In this document: piece by piece, positions 23,493-31,657 of the stretch
Layout: each line of letters starts with the position of its first letter
Numbering within the stretch: the stretch's first letter is position 1
NCBI RefSeq assembly: GCF_024346315.1
Contig: NZ_JAGQCS010000001.1
Span: forward strand, 1-64,000
Source of the DNA: Cyanobium sp. ATX 6F1
Lineage (GTDB): Bacteria > Cyanobacteriota > Cyanobacteriia > PCC-6307 > Cyanobiaceae
Length of the DNA: 64,000 bases
Reading direction: 5' to 3'
Notes under the pieces: generated by a model
Told to the model about the DNA's origin: nothing
The model's database searches: none
The model's input: the letters and a program-made list of their open reading frames with translations, nothing else
Position numbers and translations under genes: made by a program

Positions 23493-24599
23493 ATGGCAGC
23501 GGCGCTTCGGATCGGCATCGTCGGCGCCGGCACCGCCGGGCTCTACCTGGCGGTGCTGCTGCAGCGGGCCGGCCACCGGGTGAGCCTGTTCGAGAAGGCG
23601 GCCAGCGCCCGCACCGCTGGTTGCGGGATTCTGCTGGTGAAGGCGGGGGTGGAGGCGATCGCGGCCGGGGGCGTTCCCGGCCTGCTGAACGCCCTGCTGG
23701 CGGCGGGCCAGCCGGTCAACCGCTACGTGTTCCGCAACCTCAAGGGGGGCGAGATCGAGCGCAGTCCGGTGGAACGCGAACCCGGAGCGCTGCCGGCGCT
23801 GCTGATCCATCGCAGCGCCATCCTCGAAGCGCTCTGGGACGCCTTCGATCCGGCGGATTTCCAGCCCCTGGCCGAGCTGGTGGGGGTCGAGCAGGACTGC
23901 GAAGGTGTGACTGCGCTCTTCGCGGACGGAAGCCGCTGGAGCGGCGATCTGCTGGTGGGCGGCGACGGCCTCTACTCCGCCCTGGCCCCGCTGGTGCAGC
24001 CGCAGCGGCGGCTCAATTACCTCGGCGATCGGGTCTGGCGGGGGGTCGTCAGCGACGACAGGTTCTGCGCCGACGGGGAATTCTTCGTCTACGCCCGGGG
24101 CCGGGGCATCTACGCCAATTTCTTTGATCTCGGTCCGGGCGCCGATGGCCGCGGCCGCACCCACTGGGGCTTCTTCAACGAAGAACCCCTCCCGAGCGAG
24201 CGCGGCGAACGCCGCAGCCGGCTGGCGGAGCCGATCCCCGCCGAGGCCCTCGCCAAGCTTCCGGCCGATGCGGCGGCCGTGATCGCCGCCACCGCCCCGG
24301 AGGCCGTGGTGGCGGGCTACACCCACGACATCGACCCCCTGCCGTCGCTGGTGATCGATCGGGTGGCGCTGATCGGAGATGCGGCCCACGCCATGAGCTC
24401 CTCCCAGGCCCGGGGCATGACCGCCGGTTTCGAGGACTCCGAAGCCTTGGCCCGGCAGCTGAACGCCGCCCCGGGGGCCTGGCGCGCCGCCCTGGCGGCC
24501 TTCGATGCCGAGCGCCTGCCGGTGGTGCACCGCTACCAGGCCGCCAGCCGCGAGGTGAGCAACCGCACGGGTCGCAGCCGAGCTATTCGCAGCCGCTGA
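23493..24599 (+). CDS. FAD-dependent monooxygenase (salicylate-hydroxylase-like)
   Basis: A 368-residue flavoprotein. 'RIGIVGAGTAGLYLAVLLQRAGHRVSLFEK' is the FAD fold at the N-terminus, 'DLLVGGDGLYSALAPL' is the DG motif near residue 155, and 'RVALIGDAAHAMSSSQARGM' is the GD motif near residue 290. The family hydroxylates aromatic or isoprenoid substrates using NAD(P)H. The usual 'P..GQG' after GDAAH is here SSSQARG. Substrate unknown. A 9-bp direct repeat (15-bp period) lies at its stop codon. Confidence 0.83.
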   Translation: MAAALRIGIVGAGTAGLYLAVLLQRAGHRVSLFEKAASARTAGCGILLVKAGVEAIAAGGVPGLLNALLAAGQPVNRYVFRNLKGGEIERSPVEREPGALPALLIHRSAILEALWDAFDPADFQPLAELVGVEQDCEGVTALFADGSRWSGDLLVGGDGLYSALAPLVQPQRRLNYLGDRVWRGVVSDDRFCADGEFFVYARGRGIYANFFDLGPGADGRGRTHWGFFNEEPLPSERGERRSRLAEPIPAEALAKLPADAAAVIAATAPEAVVAGYTHDIDPLPSLVIDRVALIGDAAHAMSSSQARGMTAGFEDSEALARQLNAAPGAWRAALAAFDAERLPVVHRYQAASREVSNRTGRSRAIRSR

Positions 24600-24640
24600 T
24601 ACGGCCGGGGCACTGGTAAGGGGCCCCCGTTGACCCGCCC

Positions 24641-25072
24641 GTGTTCAGCTCCGCCGTCTATTCATTCCTTGGCTTTCCCGGTTGGGGCCCGGTGCATCTG
24701 GTGGTGCCCCACCAGGGGAGTCCGTCGGGCACGGCGGCCCGGCTGGAGCGGGCCCGGCGCAGCGCCCTGGAGGCTGGATCGCCCCCGACAGCCCTGCTCA
24801 GCCAGTTGCTGCGCCAGGAGCAGCGGGCCGATCCACTCAGCAGTCCAGAGGCCTGCCGCCAGGCGGACTACCGCTACCTGGTGGTCCACCGCCACGGTGG
24901 CCGCTGGCCCCTGAGGATCACGGCCTGGCGTTGCAGCGGCGAGCCACCGGCCTGGCGGCGGTGCTGCGGGCCGATGGAGCTGGAGCGGTTCATCGCACGC
25001 TTCCAGCCCATGCGCCGCGGCGAAGCGGCTCAGGCGGTGAGCTCCTGGGCCTTGGCGCGGCGCTCGTCGTGA
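24641..25072 (+). CDS. Hypothetical protein, 143 residues
   Basis: It starts at GTG 24641 (FSSAVYSFLGFPGWGPVHLV). The middle reads 'ADYRYLVVHRHGGRWPLRITAWRCSGEPPAWRRCCGPMELERFIARF'. Arg-rich, with two adjacent Cys. No family is recognised. The last 43 bp overlap the convergent gene at 25030; either the overlap is real or one end is mis-assigned. Confidence 0.5.
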   Translation: MFSSAVYSFLGFPGWGPVHLVVPHQGSPSGTAARLERARRSALEAGSPPTALLSQLLRQEQRADPLSSPEACRQADYRYLVVHRHGGRWPLRITAWRCSGEPPAWRRCCGPMELERFIARFQPMRRGEAAQAVSSWALARRSS

Positions 25073-25221
25073 AGCGCTTCGAGCTGGTTGTAGATCGCCA
25101 CCAGTTGCAGGCGCAGTTCGTCGGTGTCATCGAGCCGAGCCAGGTTCATCAGGGCCCCTTCGATCTGCTCCTTGGTGTCGATCAGCAGCCGACATTCGTT
25201 CGTACCCGGTTCGTAGCCCAT
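25030..25221 (-). CDS. Conserved short helical protein
   Basis: A 63-residue protein beginning MGYEPGTNECRLLIDTKEQI, then a long helix with heptad-like spacing 'LMNLARLDDTDELRLQLVAIYNQLEALHDERR'. ATG 25221 is preferred over one nine codons upstream, which lacks resemblance to anything. It looks like a small coiled-coil protein conserved in picocyanobacteria; function unknown. It overlaps the convergent gene by 43 bp. Confidence 0.62.
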   Translation of the reverse strand: MGYEPGTNECRLLIDTKEQIEGALMNLARLDDTDELRLQLVAIYNQLEALHDERRAKAQELTA

Positions 25222-25302
25222 GGCGTGGTGGGAAGTGACGGCATCCAACCGTCTACGGAGTGCTGAGTCTGTCCGATCGGCTGCTGTTTGTGCCCCGCTG
25301 GT

Positions 25303-26061
25303 TCAGGGCTCCTCGACGGAGTCGCCCTGGCGGGCCAACAGGTTCCAGGGGCGCTCGATGCCGCCGGCAACGCTCCAAACCCCCTGCCGCGACTGGCGCG
25401 CCTCCCGCTCGAGGCGGGGATAGCCGAGGTCGGCGCACTGGCCCAGGTAGCCGTCGAAGGCGAACAGCGCCCCCTGGCGCAGCAGTGACGGGGCAACATC
25501 GCGGCCATTCAGCCGCACCACGGCCACCAGGCGGCCGAACACGTCACGGGCGCGCAGGCTGATCTGCACCGGGCTGCCCAGGGGCACACGGCGTTGCAGA
25601 GCCTCCCCGGCCTGGGTGGCCCAGGGCTCCTGCGCCGGGCGCGGGGCCTGCACGCAAGCCAGGCGCACCCGCCGCTCCTGGGCGCCGATCCGCACCAGCA
25701 GCACCTGGCCGTTCTCCACCTTCAGCACCGTGGCGCCGTAGGTCACCGGCCGCGAGCTGAGCGGGGGAACGCCTATGGGAACCGGGCCAGCGGTGGGTGC
25801 TGGGGCAGCCGTGGGCGCTGGGCCAGTCGGTGCCGAGGCCGGTTGGGCGGCGACCGCCAGGGGCTGGATCAGGCTCAGCGCGAGCAGCATCGGTGCTGTG
25901 ATCCGCCGACCGGAGCGCCGCCAGCCTGCCCACAGATCACCATGCAAAAGCTTTAGGGCCAACCGCCGTGGCCCCAACGGGGGGTGGAGCCGATGCAGTT
26001 GGAGCAGACGCAAGGGAGCCCGGGGCAGCGCTCCGAGCGTAGGGGTGGCCCTTGGGACCAT
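25303..26061 (-). CDS. Exported nuclease-like (SNase/thermonuclease domain) protein
   Basis: The C-terminal 140 residues match the staphylococcal-nuclease fold: 'VRLACVQAPRPAQEPWATQAGEALQRRV', 'VQISLRARDVFGRLVAVVRLNGRDVAPSLLRQGALFAF' and 'LEREARQSRQGVW'. The catalytic Arg-Glu-Arg set is not fully clear, since 'R.V.L..ID.PE' is altered to 'RRVRLACVQAPR'. Before it is a Pro/Ala linker and a signal-like segment (RRITAPMLLALSLIQPLAVA, about residues 50-70 from ATG 26061). The real start may be closer to that segment, so the 5' end is uncertain. Confidence 0.7.
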   Translation of the reverse strand: MVPRATPTLGALPRAPLRLLQLHRLHPPLGPRRLALKLLHGDLWAGWRRSGRRITAPMLLALSLIQPLAVAAQPASAPTGPAPTAAPAPTAGPVPIGVPPLSSRPVTYGATVLKVENGQVLLVRIGAQERRVRLACVQAPRPAQEPWATQAGEALQRRVPLGSPVQISLRARDVFGRLVAVVRLNGRDVAPSLLRQGALFAFDGYLGQCADLGYPRLEREARQSRQGVWSVAGGIERPWNLLARQGDSVEEP

Positions 26062-26427
26062 CGAGCGATCTGAATCTGCGCTCAACCCACGCCCGCCGCA
26101 CGCCTCCGGGCGCAGGCCAGGCCCCCGCCCTTGCAGGGGCTCAGGAGCAACCGACCCTGAGGCGCTCACGCCGTGACCAGGAGCCTTTGATGGAGAGGAC
26201 ACCCCTCTGGACGGCTGCTCGATTCCTGCGGCGGCCGGTGGTGTCTGCCTGGGCCGATCGTGCTCGGGATCGCAGCGTGCGTTGGGTGAAATCAGGTCAA
26301 CAATCGCAGCGAATGAAGCGAAATCAGGGAGAAATGTAACCCTTCTACCTGCAGCGCATCTGCGGCAATCAAAGGGCTTCATCCGCCGTCAGACCCATAG
26401 ATTGAGGACATAAGTTGGAATGGAGCG
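26062..26427. other. Long intergenic region before cyAbrB
   Basis: 366 bp with no convincing gene on either strand. It contains GAAATGTAACCC at about 26331, whose reverse complement GTTACATT matches an HLR1 half-site. GGAGCG lies close to the cyAbrB ATG and may be its ribosome-binding site. An open minus-strand frame extends through it from the nuclease-like gene but has no family resemblance. Confidence 0.45.
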
Positions 26428-26817
26428 ATGCTTTTTGGTGACGAACTCTTAGGTGTTGTCAAGGACCTCTCAGAGGCCAGCAAGTCCGAACTTGTACGTG
26501 CTTCCGGCTACGTCACAACCTTGAAGGACGGCAGTGAACGGCTCCATTTCACGGCCTTCTACGAGGCCCTGCTGGAGGCCAAGGGCCTTGATCTGAGCGC
26601 CCGAAACGGGTCCCGCAAGGGCGGCAGGCGCCGGCTCACCTACCAGACCAAAGTGCAATTCAACGGCAATCTGATGGTGGGCAAGGCCTACACCAACCTG
26701 CTGGGTCTGCTGCCCGGGGATGATTTCGAGATCAAGCTCGGCAAGCATCAGATCCTTCTGGTGCCCCTCGGTGTCGTCGAGGGTGATGGCGTCCATGAGG
26801 CTGAAAACGAGGGCTGA
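26428..26817 (+). CDS. cyAbrB transcriptional regulator
   Basis: A 129-residue protein of the cyanobacterial AbrB-like family. The N-terminal half is helical ('ELVRASGYVTTLKDGSERLHFTAFYEALLEAKGL'). The C-terminal half is the AbrB DNA-binding domain: 'YQTKVQFNGNLMVGKAYTNLLGLLPGDDFEIKLGKHQILLVP'. Members tune nitrogen and carbon genes and cell responses in other cyanobacteria. It is distinct from the short AbrB-fold antitoxins in the TA array. It lies alone behind a long intergenic region. Confidence 0.93.
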   Translation: MLFGDELLGVVKDLSEASKSELVRASGYVTTLKDGSERLHFTAFYEALLEAKGLDLSARNGSRKGGRRRLTYQTKVQFNGNLMVGKAYTNLLGLLPGDDFEIKLGKHQILLVPLGVVEGDGVHEAENEG

Positions 26818-26895
26818 GTGAAGGCGTCCAAAGCGTCGCCCGTCCAGCGGCGTTAAGCCCGGAACGGGCAAGCTGATGCCCATCAAGCCATCCCA

Positions 26896-27066
26896 GTGAG
26901 CCGCACCCTGCTGACCAGCGGGGCCAGCCGTGGCATCGGTCGGGTGGTCGCCCCCGAGGCGATGACCCAGAGCGACGACCTCGCCGCCCTGGTGAGCACG
27001 CTGTTGATGCTGCCAAAGGCAGTGGTGCCGTTTGAGCTGGCCGTGAACGGCCCGCTGAAGACGTAG
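26896..27066 (+). pseudogene. Short-chain dehydrogenase remnant with an in-frame internal deletion
   Basis: From GTG 26896 the frame reads SRTLLTSGASRGIGRVVAPE and then MTQSDDLAALVSTLLMLPKA and ends in AVNGPLKT. The first part is the TGxxxGIG nucleotide loop of short-chain dehydrogenases. The second is the family C-terminus ('...EDLA.LV..LL.LP..A...EL.VN'). About 180 residues, including the catalytic Tyr-x-x-x-Lys, are missing, yet the frame is open. It may be a recent deletion or a retained mini-gene; a dead gene is more likely. Confidence 0.78.
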
Positions 27067-27152
27067 GCGGACCGGTCCGGAGTTCAGCTTGAACAGTGCC
27101 AGCCAGGGCCGTCGATGCCAGGATGACGCCAGAAATTGACGGGTTTTCGCCG

Positions 27153-27758
27153 ATGAAACGCAGTGCAGCGGTCCTCGCCTCGGTGGCGACGGCTTCAGCG
27201 GTTCTTCTGGGCACCCTGCCGGCCCAGGCCCACGGTGGTGTCCACGGCGGTGTGCTGGCCGGCCTGGGCCACCCCCTGTTTGGCCTCGACCATCTGTTCC
27301 TGTTGATCTCGGTGGGAGCCGCCGCTTCGTTCATCTCCGCGCGACTGCTGATCTGGGCCCTGGGGGGGGCGGTGCTGGGGGCGATCCTCGGTGCGGCCGG
27401 CATGGTGCTGCCCGCCGGCGAGCTGCTGGCGGCCCTGGCGATCTCCTCGGTGGGGCTGCTGATCCTGGCCACCGGCCGTCTGATCGATCCCACCAGCCCC
27501 TGGGTGGGGGTGGTGGTGGCCGCGGCGGTGGGCATCCACGGCCTGCTCCATGGCGGTGAATCACCGAAAGACGGCAGCACACTGCTCTGGTGGACGGGTG
27601 CCCTGGTGAGCTCGGTGCTGGTGAGTGGTGCCAGCTATCTGATCCTGCGCAAGCTTCCCCTGGTCTGGACCCGCTGGGCCGCCGTGGCCTTCCTGTTGAT
27701 CGGTGCCGTGCTGGCCTTCGGACCCCTGGGCCTGCTGGCCGGGGGCGCCGGGACCTGA
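27153..27758 (+). CDS. HupE/UreJ-family metal transporter
   Basis: A 201-residue protein with a signal-like N-terminus (MKRSAAVLASVATASAVLLG) and an AQA cleavage-type site. The family motif 'HGGVHGGVLAGLGHPLFGLDHLFLLISVGAAASF' follows; its His/Asp pattern (HP..GLDH) binds Ni2+ or Co2+. Five or six further membrane segments include 'GIHGLLHG'. ATG 27153 is preferred because it begins a normal signal peptide. A convergent small His-containing exported protein follows immediately. Ni/Co uptake is inferred from the family. Confidence 0.87.
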   Translation: MKRSAAVLASVATASAVLLGTLPAQAHGGVHGGVLAGLGHPLFGLDHLFLLISVGAAASFISARLLIWALGGAVLGAILGAAGMVLPAGELLAALAISSVGLLILATGRLIDPTSPWVGVVVAAAVGIHGLLHGGESPKDGSTLLWWTGALVSSVLVSGASYLILRKLPLVWTRWAAVAFLLIGAVLAFGPLGLLAGGAGT

Positions 27759-27767
27759 GCCAGCGCT

Positions 27768-27899
27768 TCAGCGCTGGCTGGCTTCGCTGTTGGTGTCTGA
27801 GTTGTTCTGGTGACCGTGCAGGTGCTTCTCGCAGGAGAAAGCGGCACCGGCCTGGAGCATGGCCAGCAACGCCAGGGAAAGGCTGAGCAGGTTGCGCAT
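27768..27899 (-). CDS. Small exported His/Asn-rich peptide
   Basis: A 43-residue frame: MRNLLSLSLALLAMLQAGAA is a signal peptide and FSCEKHLHGHQNNSDTNSEA SQR is the mature part. The single Cys near the cleavage site and three His in HLHGH suggest metal binding. It is convergent with hupE, whose stop is 9 bp away. Too short for family assignment; the clean signal peptide supports a real gene. Confidence 0.55.
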   Translation of the reverse strand: MRNLLSLSLALLAMLQAGAAFSCEKHLHGHQNNSDTNSEASQR

Positions 27900-27975
27900 G
27901 GCCGCTGGGCTGAATGGTGCGCAGATTAGGCCCTCACCTGAGCCTGCGTCCTAAGTTCGCCCGATGCCTGAATGA

Positions 27976-28992
<1,017 letters not shown>

Positions 28993-29029
28993 GGCCAGCT
29001 GCAGCTTTGGGGCCCGAGGCGCTTCCACC

Positions 29030-29057
29030 AAAAAAACCGGCTGGGTGAACCGGCCGG
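29030..29057 (-). terminator. Rho-independent terminator of the second HLIP gene
   Basis: Read on the minus strand: CCGGC (29057-29053), a loop, GCCGG (29041-29037), then seven T (29036-29030). An outer CCACCAA/TTGGTGG pair may lengthen the stem and could also end gap1 transcription on the plus strand. Confidence 0.7.
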
Positions 29058-29080
29058 GTCTTGGTGGATCAAGCTTGACA

Positions 29081-29101
29081 GTCCCTGGCCAGGCCAGGGA
29101 C
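29081..29101. repeat. 21-bp inverted repeat between convergent gap1 and HLIP genes
   Basis: GTCCCTGGCC, one base A, GGCCAGGGAC: ten paired bases around a single central base. It has no T tract on either side. It may be a cruciform, a protein site or half of a bidirectional terminator. Confidence 0.8.
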
Positions 29102-29121
29102 CAATGGCTTATGCCGAGGGA

Positions 29122-29268
29122 TCAGCCGAGGCCGATCTGGGACAGGATGCCCTGGCCGGTGAGCAGCTCGGTGCCTAGGCCAATCACGAATCCGAGCATG
29201 GCCAGACGGCCGTTCCAGGTTTCAGCGAAAGCGACGAAGCCGAAGCGGGATTCGGTGGAGGTGGTCAT
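29122..29268 (-). CDS. Short high-light-inducible protein (HLIP/ScpB-D type)
   Basis: A 48-residue protein: MTTSTESRFGFVAFAETWNG, then RLAMLGFVIGLGTELLTGQG and a short tail. 'FAETWNGRLAMLGFV.GL.TE' is the single chlorophyll-binding helix of HLIPs, with the ExxNxR ligand pattern. It should bind chlorophyll in the thylakoid as a dimer and dissipate excess energy. An HLR1-type half-site lies upstream on the same strand, and a terminator follows. Confidence 0.93.
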   Translation of the reverse strand: MTTSTESRFGFVAFAETWNGRLAMLGFVIGLGTELLTGQGILSQIGLG

Positions 29269-29296
29269 GGGTGGCAAGTGTGAAGGAACTCAACTA

Positions 29297-29304
29297 AATG
29301 TAAC
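29297..29304 (-). promoter_or_regulatory. HLR1 half-site before the short HLIP gene
   Basis: On the minus strand GCGTTACATTTAG contains GTTACATT, a perfect HLR1 half, 29 bp before the ATG. The partner half 2 nt upstream is poor (TCAAGAT). The core GCGTTACA(A/T)T is the same as before the HLIP gene at 13318 and the small gene at 46861. Confidence 0.5.
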
Positions 29305-29375
29305 GCATCTTGAAGCGATCGGCGCATAACTCGCCCAAAGCGGTTCCAGGCGCCGCTGTGCTGCAGTGGTCAGGC

Positions 29376-30566
29376 ATGGCAGCGCCCCCGATCACCACTC
29401 CGTCCCTGGCCCCACAACCCCTCTCTCCCAACGTTTCTCCGCCCAAAACCGCTCCAGCCGAAGCGCTTTCCCCCCAGGCCGCCGTGGCCAGGGCGCTGCG
29501 TCCACGACTGCCCGCCAGCGCCTTTAGCACCAACCCCGACCGTCTGGGACTGGTGGCGATCAACCTGGCGATCCTGGCCCTGGGTTGGGTGATGGCCGAT
29601 CGGCTCGATCAGTGGCCCGCCCTCGCCCGGTTGGCGTTCCTGCCCTTTGCCCTGGTGATGGGCAACAGCGTGGTGGTGCTGTTGTTTTCCACCCACGACC
29701 TGCTCCATGGCCGCAGCCTCAAGGGTCGCGCCTGGAGGAGGTTGGTGGGCCTGGCGGGGTTGGCCATGCTCTGGATGCCGCCCAGCCTCTGGCAGGCGGT
29801 GCACAACCGGGAACACCACGGCCACACCAACGCCCTGGCGGATCCAGACCGTGGCTATCTGGAAAGCCAACCTCAGAGCTGGGGTAAGGGCATCCAGGAT
29901 CTCTTCGTGCCCTCCCAGCAGGTGAGCTGGCCCTGGTTGGTGGTGGGACTCTCCAGCTCCTGGGGCGTGCACAACCTGCGCCTGCTGCTTTCCGTTCTGC
30001 TGCGCAACGACGGCAGCAGTCAGGGCCCAGCAGGTTTTCGAGTCAGCCACCGGGAGCGCCGTGCCATCGGTCTGGAATTGGCGCTGATCGCCCTGCTGCA
30101 TCTGGGGGTGCTGCTGTGGCTGGATCTCAATCCCCTCAAGCTGCTGCTGGGCTACTTCCTGCCGATCTGGATCGGCTATGGGGTGGCGATCGCCTACATC
30201 TTCACCAACCACATGCTCTGTCCGCTCTCGGAGGTGAACGACCCGCTGGACAACAGCCTCTCGCTGCAGATGCCCCAATGGCTCGACCTGCTGCACCTGA
30301 ACTTCTCCCACCACACCGAACACCATCTGTTCCCAGATCTCGACTCCAGCCACTACCCCTTGGTGCGTCAATTGCTGATCGAAAACTACGGCGAGAGCTA
30401 CCAACTCGTTGGCGGAAGGAGGGCCTGGTCGTTGTTGATGGCAACCCCCCGTCTCTATCGCGATGCCACAACGCTGGTGGGCAGTGATGGCCGTGGGGCG
30501 GTGACCCTCCCCGACCTTCACATCAGCTCAGGGCGGTCACCAGCCTCTTCTGGCGATCCGGCCTGA
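29376..30566 (+). CDS. Membrane fatty-acid desaturase-like protein
   Basis: A 396-residue protein with three His boxes of the membrane di-iron desaturase/hydroxylase superfamily: HDLLHG (about residue 110), HNREHHGHTN (about 150) and HHTEHHLFP (about 300). There are four to six membrane segments. Box spacing and 'QAVHNREHH' look closer to acyl-lipid desaturases or ketolase-like enzymes of cyanobacteria than to beta-carotene hydroxylases. ATG 29376 avoids crossing the HLIP promoter. The exact substrate is not deducible. Confidence 0.8.
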   Translation: MAAPPITTPSLAPQPLSPNVSPPKTAPAEALSPQAAVARALRPRLPASAFSTNPDRLGLVAINLAILALGWVMADRLDQWPALARLAFLPFALVMGNSVVVLLFSTHDLLHGRSLKGRAWRRLVGLAGLAMLWMPPSLWQAVHNREHHGHTNALADPDRGYLESQPQSWGKGIQDLFVPSQQVSWPWLVVGLSSSWGVHNLRLLLSVLLRNDGSSQGPAGFRVSHRERRAIGLELALIALLHLGVLLWLDLNPLKLLLGYFLPIWIGYGVAIAYIFTNHMLCPLSEVNDPLDNSLSLQMPQWLDLLHLNFSHHTEHHLFPDLDSSHYPLVRQLLIENYGESYQLVGGRRAWSLLMATPRLYRDATTLVGSDGRGAVTLPDLHISSGRSPASSGDPA

Positions 30567-30721
30567 GGGCGCATCAGAACAGCTGGCCTGGGGTTGAAGG
30601 GCTACCTGGGCCAAGCCTGAGATGGGGCAAAGAGTTCTGAAGGATGGATCGCGAGGGGACCTCGACCGGCGCCCTCTCCCTAGGATTGGCCTTCGAACGG
30701 CACGCCCGACGCAGCGCAGGC

Positions 30722-31036
30722 ATGGGGAATCCAATCAGCCATGAGCTGTTCCTCGATCGGGCACGGATTCGTTTCGGCGACGCCTACGACTACGCGTCGA
30801 TCAACTACCGCAGTTACAAATCACCAATCAAGATCCGCTGCCGCAACCATCCGGTCAAAGAAATCTCGATCACACCGGAGAAGCATCTGCAGACCACCGG
30901 CGGCTGCAAGTACTGCCTCAAGGCCATGCGGGTCACCTCCCTGGAACGGGAGTTGCTGCGCGAGGCCATCGAGCATCCGGTGATGGACGCCCCCCTCCAA
31001 CCGCTGCCACCGGCACCAACGGCGCCAGGCCTTTGA
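30722..31036 (+). CDS. Zinc-ribbon DUF723-like small protein
   Basis: A 104-residue protein with 'FLDRARIRFGDAYDYASINYRSYKSPIKIRCRNHPVKEISITPEKHL...GGCKYC'. This pattern (F...A...G..YDY....Y......I.C..H.......P..HL....GC..C) is the DUF723 zinc-binding module found next to some endonuclease domains. Here it stands alone, followed by 35 residues ending in a Pro-rich tail. ATG 30722 begins the conserved part. A nucleic-acid-binding role is plausible. Confidence 0.72.
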   Translation: MGNPISHELFLDRARIRFGDAYDYASINYRSYKSPIKIRCRNHPVKEISITPEKHLQTTGGCKYCLKAMRVTSLERELLREAIEHPVMDAPLQPLPPAPTAPGL

Positions 31037-31066
31037 CGCGCTGATCCGGCCGCCCTGGGGCCGATC

Positions 31067-31435
31067 TCACCGCTTGAGTTCCAGGCAGCCCGAGGCGCCG
31101 AAGGCGCTGGCCAGTTCCGCCAAGCGTTCGCTGGCGGCGGCCGCCGCCTCCACCTTCTGGCCGTAGAGAGCGGAATAGTTGATGAAGGCCTTCACGTCCG
31201 TCTCGCGCAGGGCCTGGGCCTGGCTGGGGTTGAGGCGGATCTGGCGCATCTCGGCGATGCGGGCATCGAGCACGCCGGTCTTGAAGCTGCCCAGGGCCTT
31301 GCGCTGCTCTAAGCACTGGGCGCGCCGGCGTTCCTGTTGCTGATGCTGGATCGTCAGCACCAGCGCCGCCACCAGCACAGCCCCAAGGGCGATCGAGGCA
31401 ATGATCCAGCGGGGTCGGCGGCGGGTGTTCACCAT
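31067..31435 (-). CDS. Membrane-anchored hypothetical protein
   Basis: A 122-residue protein: a basic start (MVNTRRRPRW), one membrane segment (IIASIALGAVLVAALVLTI), then an extracytoplasmic helical domain with two Cys. 'IAEMRQIRLNPSQAQALRETDVKAFINYSALYGQKVEAAAAASERLAELA' is predicted helical. No family recognised. Just upstream on the same strand is tRNA-Ser. Confidence 0.62.
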   Translation of the reverse strand: MVNTRRRPRWIIASIALGAVLVAALVLTIQHQQQERRRAQCLEQRKALGSFKTGVLDARIAEMRQIRLNPSQAQALRETDVKAFINYSALYGQKVEAAAAASERLAELASAFGASGCLELKR

Positions 31436-31489
31436 GGCGAGAGCCTGCGAGGCCTTCGGATCAAATGGATTCTGCGGTGATGGAGAGAA

Positions 31490-31574
31490 CGGAGAGGGTG
31501 GGATTCGAACCCACGGAAGCTTTCACTTCGCTGGTTTTCAAGACCAGAGCCATCAACCACTCGACCACCTCTCC
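31490..31574 (-). tRNA. tRNA-Ser (anticodon UGA)
   Basis: On the minus strand the sequence begins GGAGAGGTGGTCGAGTGG and ends GGGTTCGAATCCCACCCTCTCC plus discriminator G. The acceptor stem GGAGAGG/CCTCTCC pairs fully. The anticodon arm is CTGGT-CTTGAAA-ACCAG, giving TGA. A long variable arm (GCGAAGTGAAAGC region) marks a class II serine tRNA. About 85 nt, CCA not encoded. Confidence 0.95.
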
Positions 31575-31628
31575 CTGGTGCCCATGGGGCGCCTTCACCA
31601 TGGTCCCACGGAACCCCCTCTGGCGAGA

Positions 31629-31657
31629 CCCCTGGCCCGTCAGGGCTTGGCCAGGGG
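31629..31657. repeat. 9-bp hairpin across the nrdJ stop codon
   Basis: CCCCTGGCC (31629-31637) and GGCCAGGGG (31649-31657) pair around 11 bases that contain the nrdJ stop. No T tract follows, so termination without a tract or mRNA 3'-end protection is possible. Confidence 0.6.
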
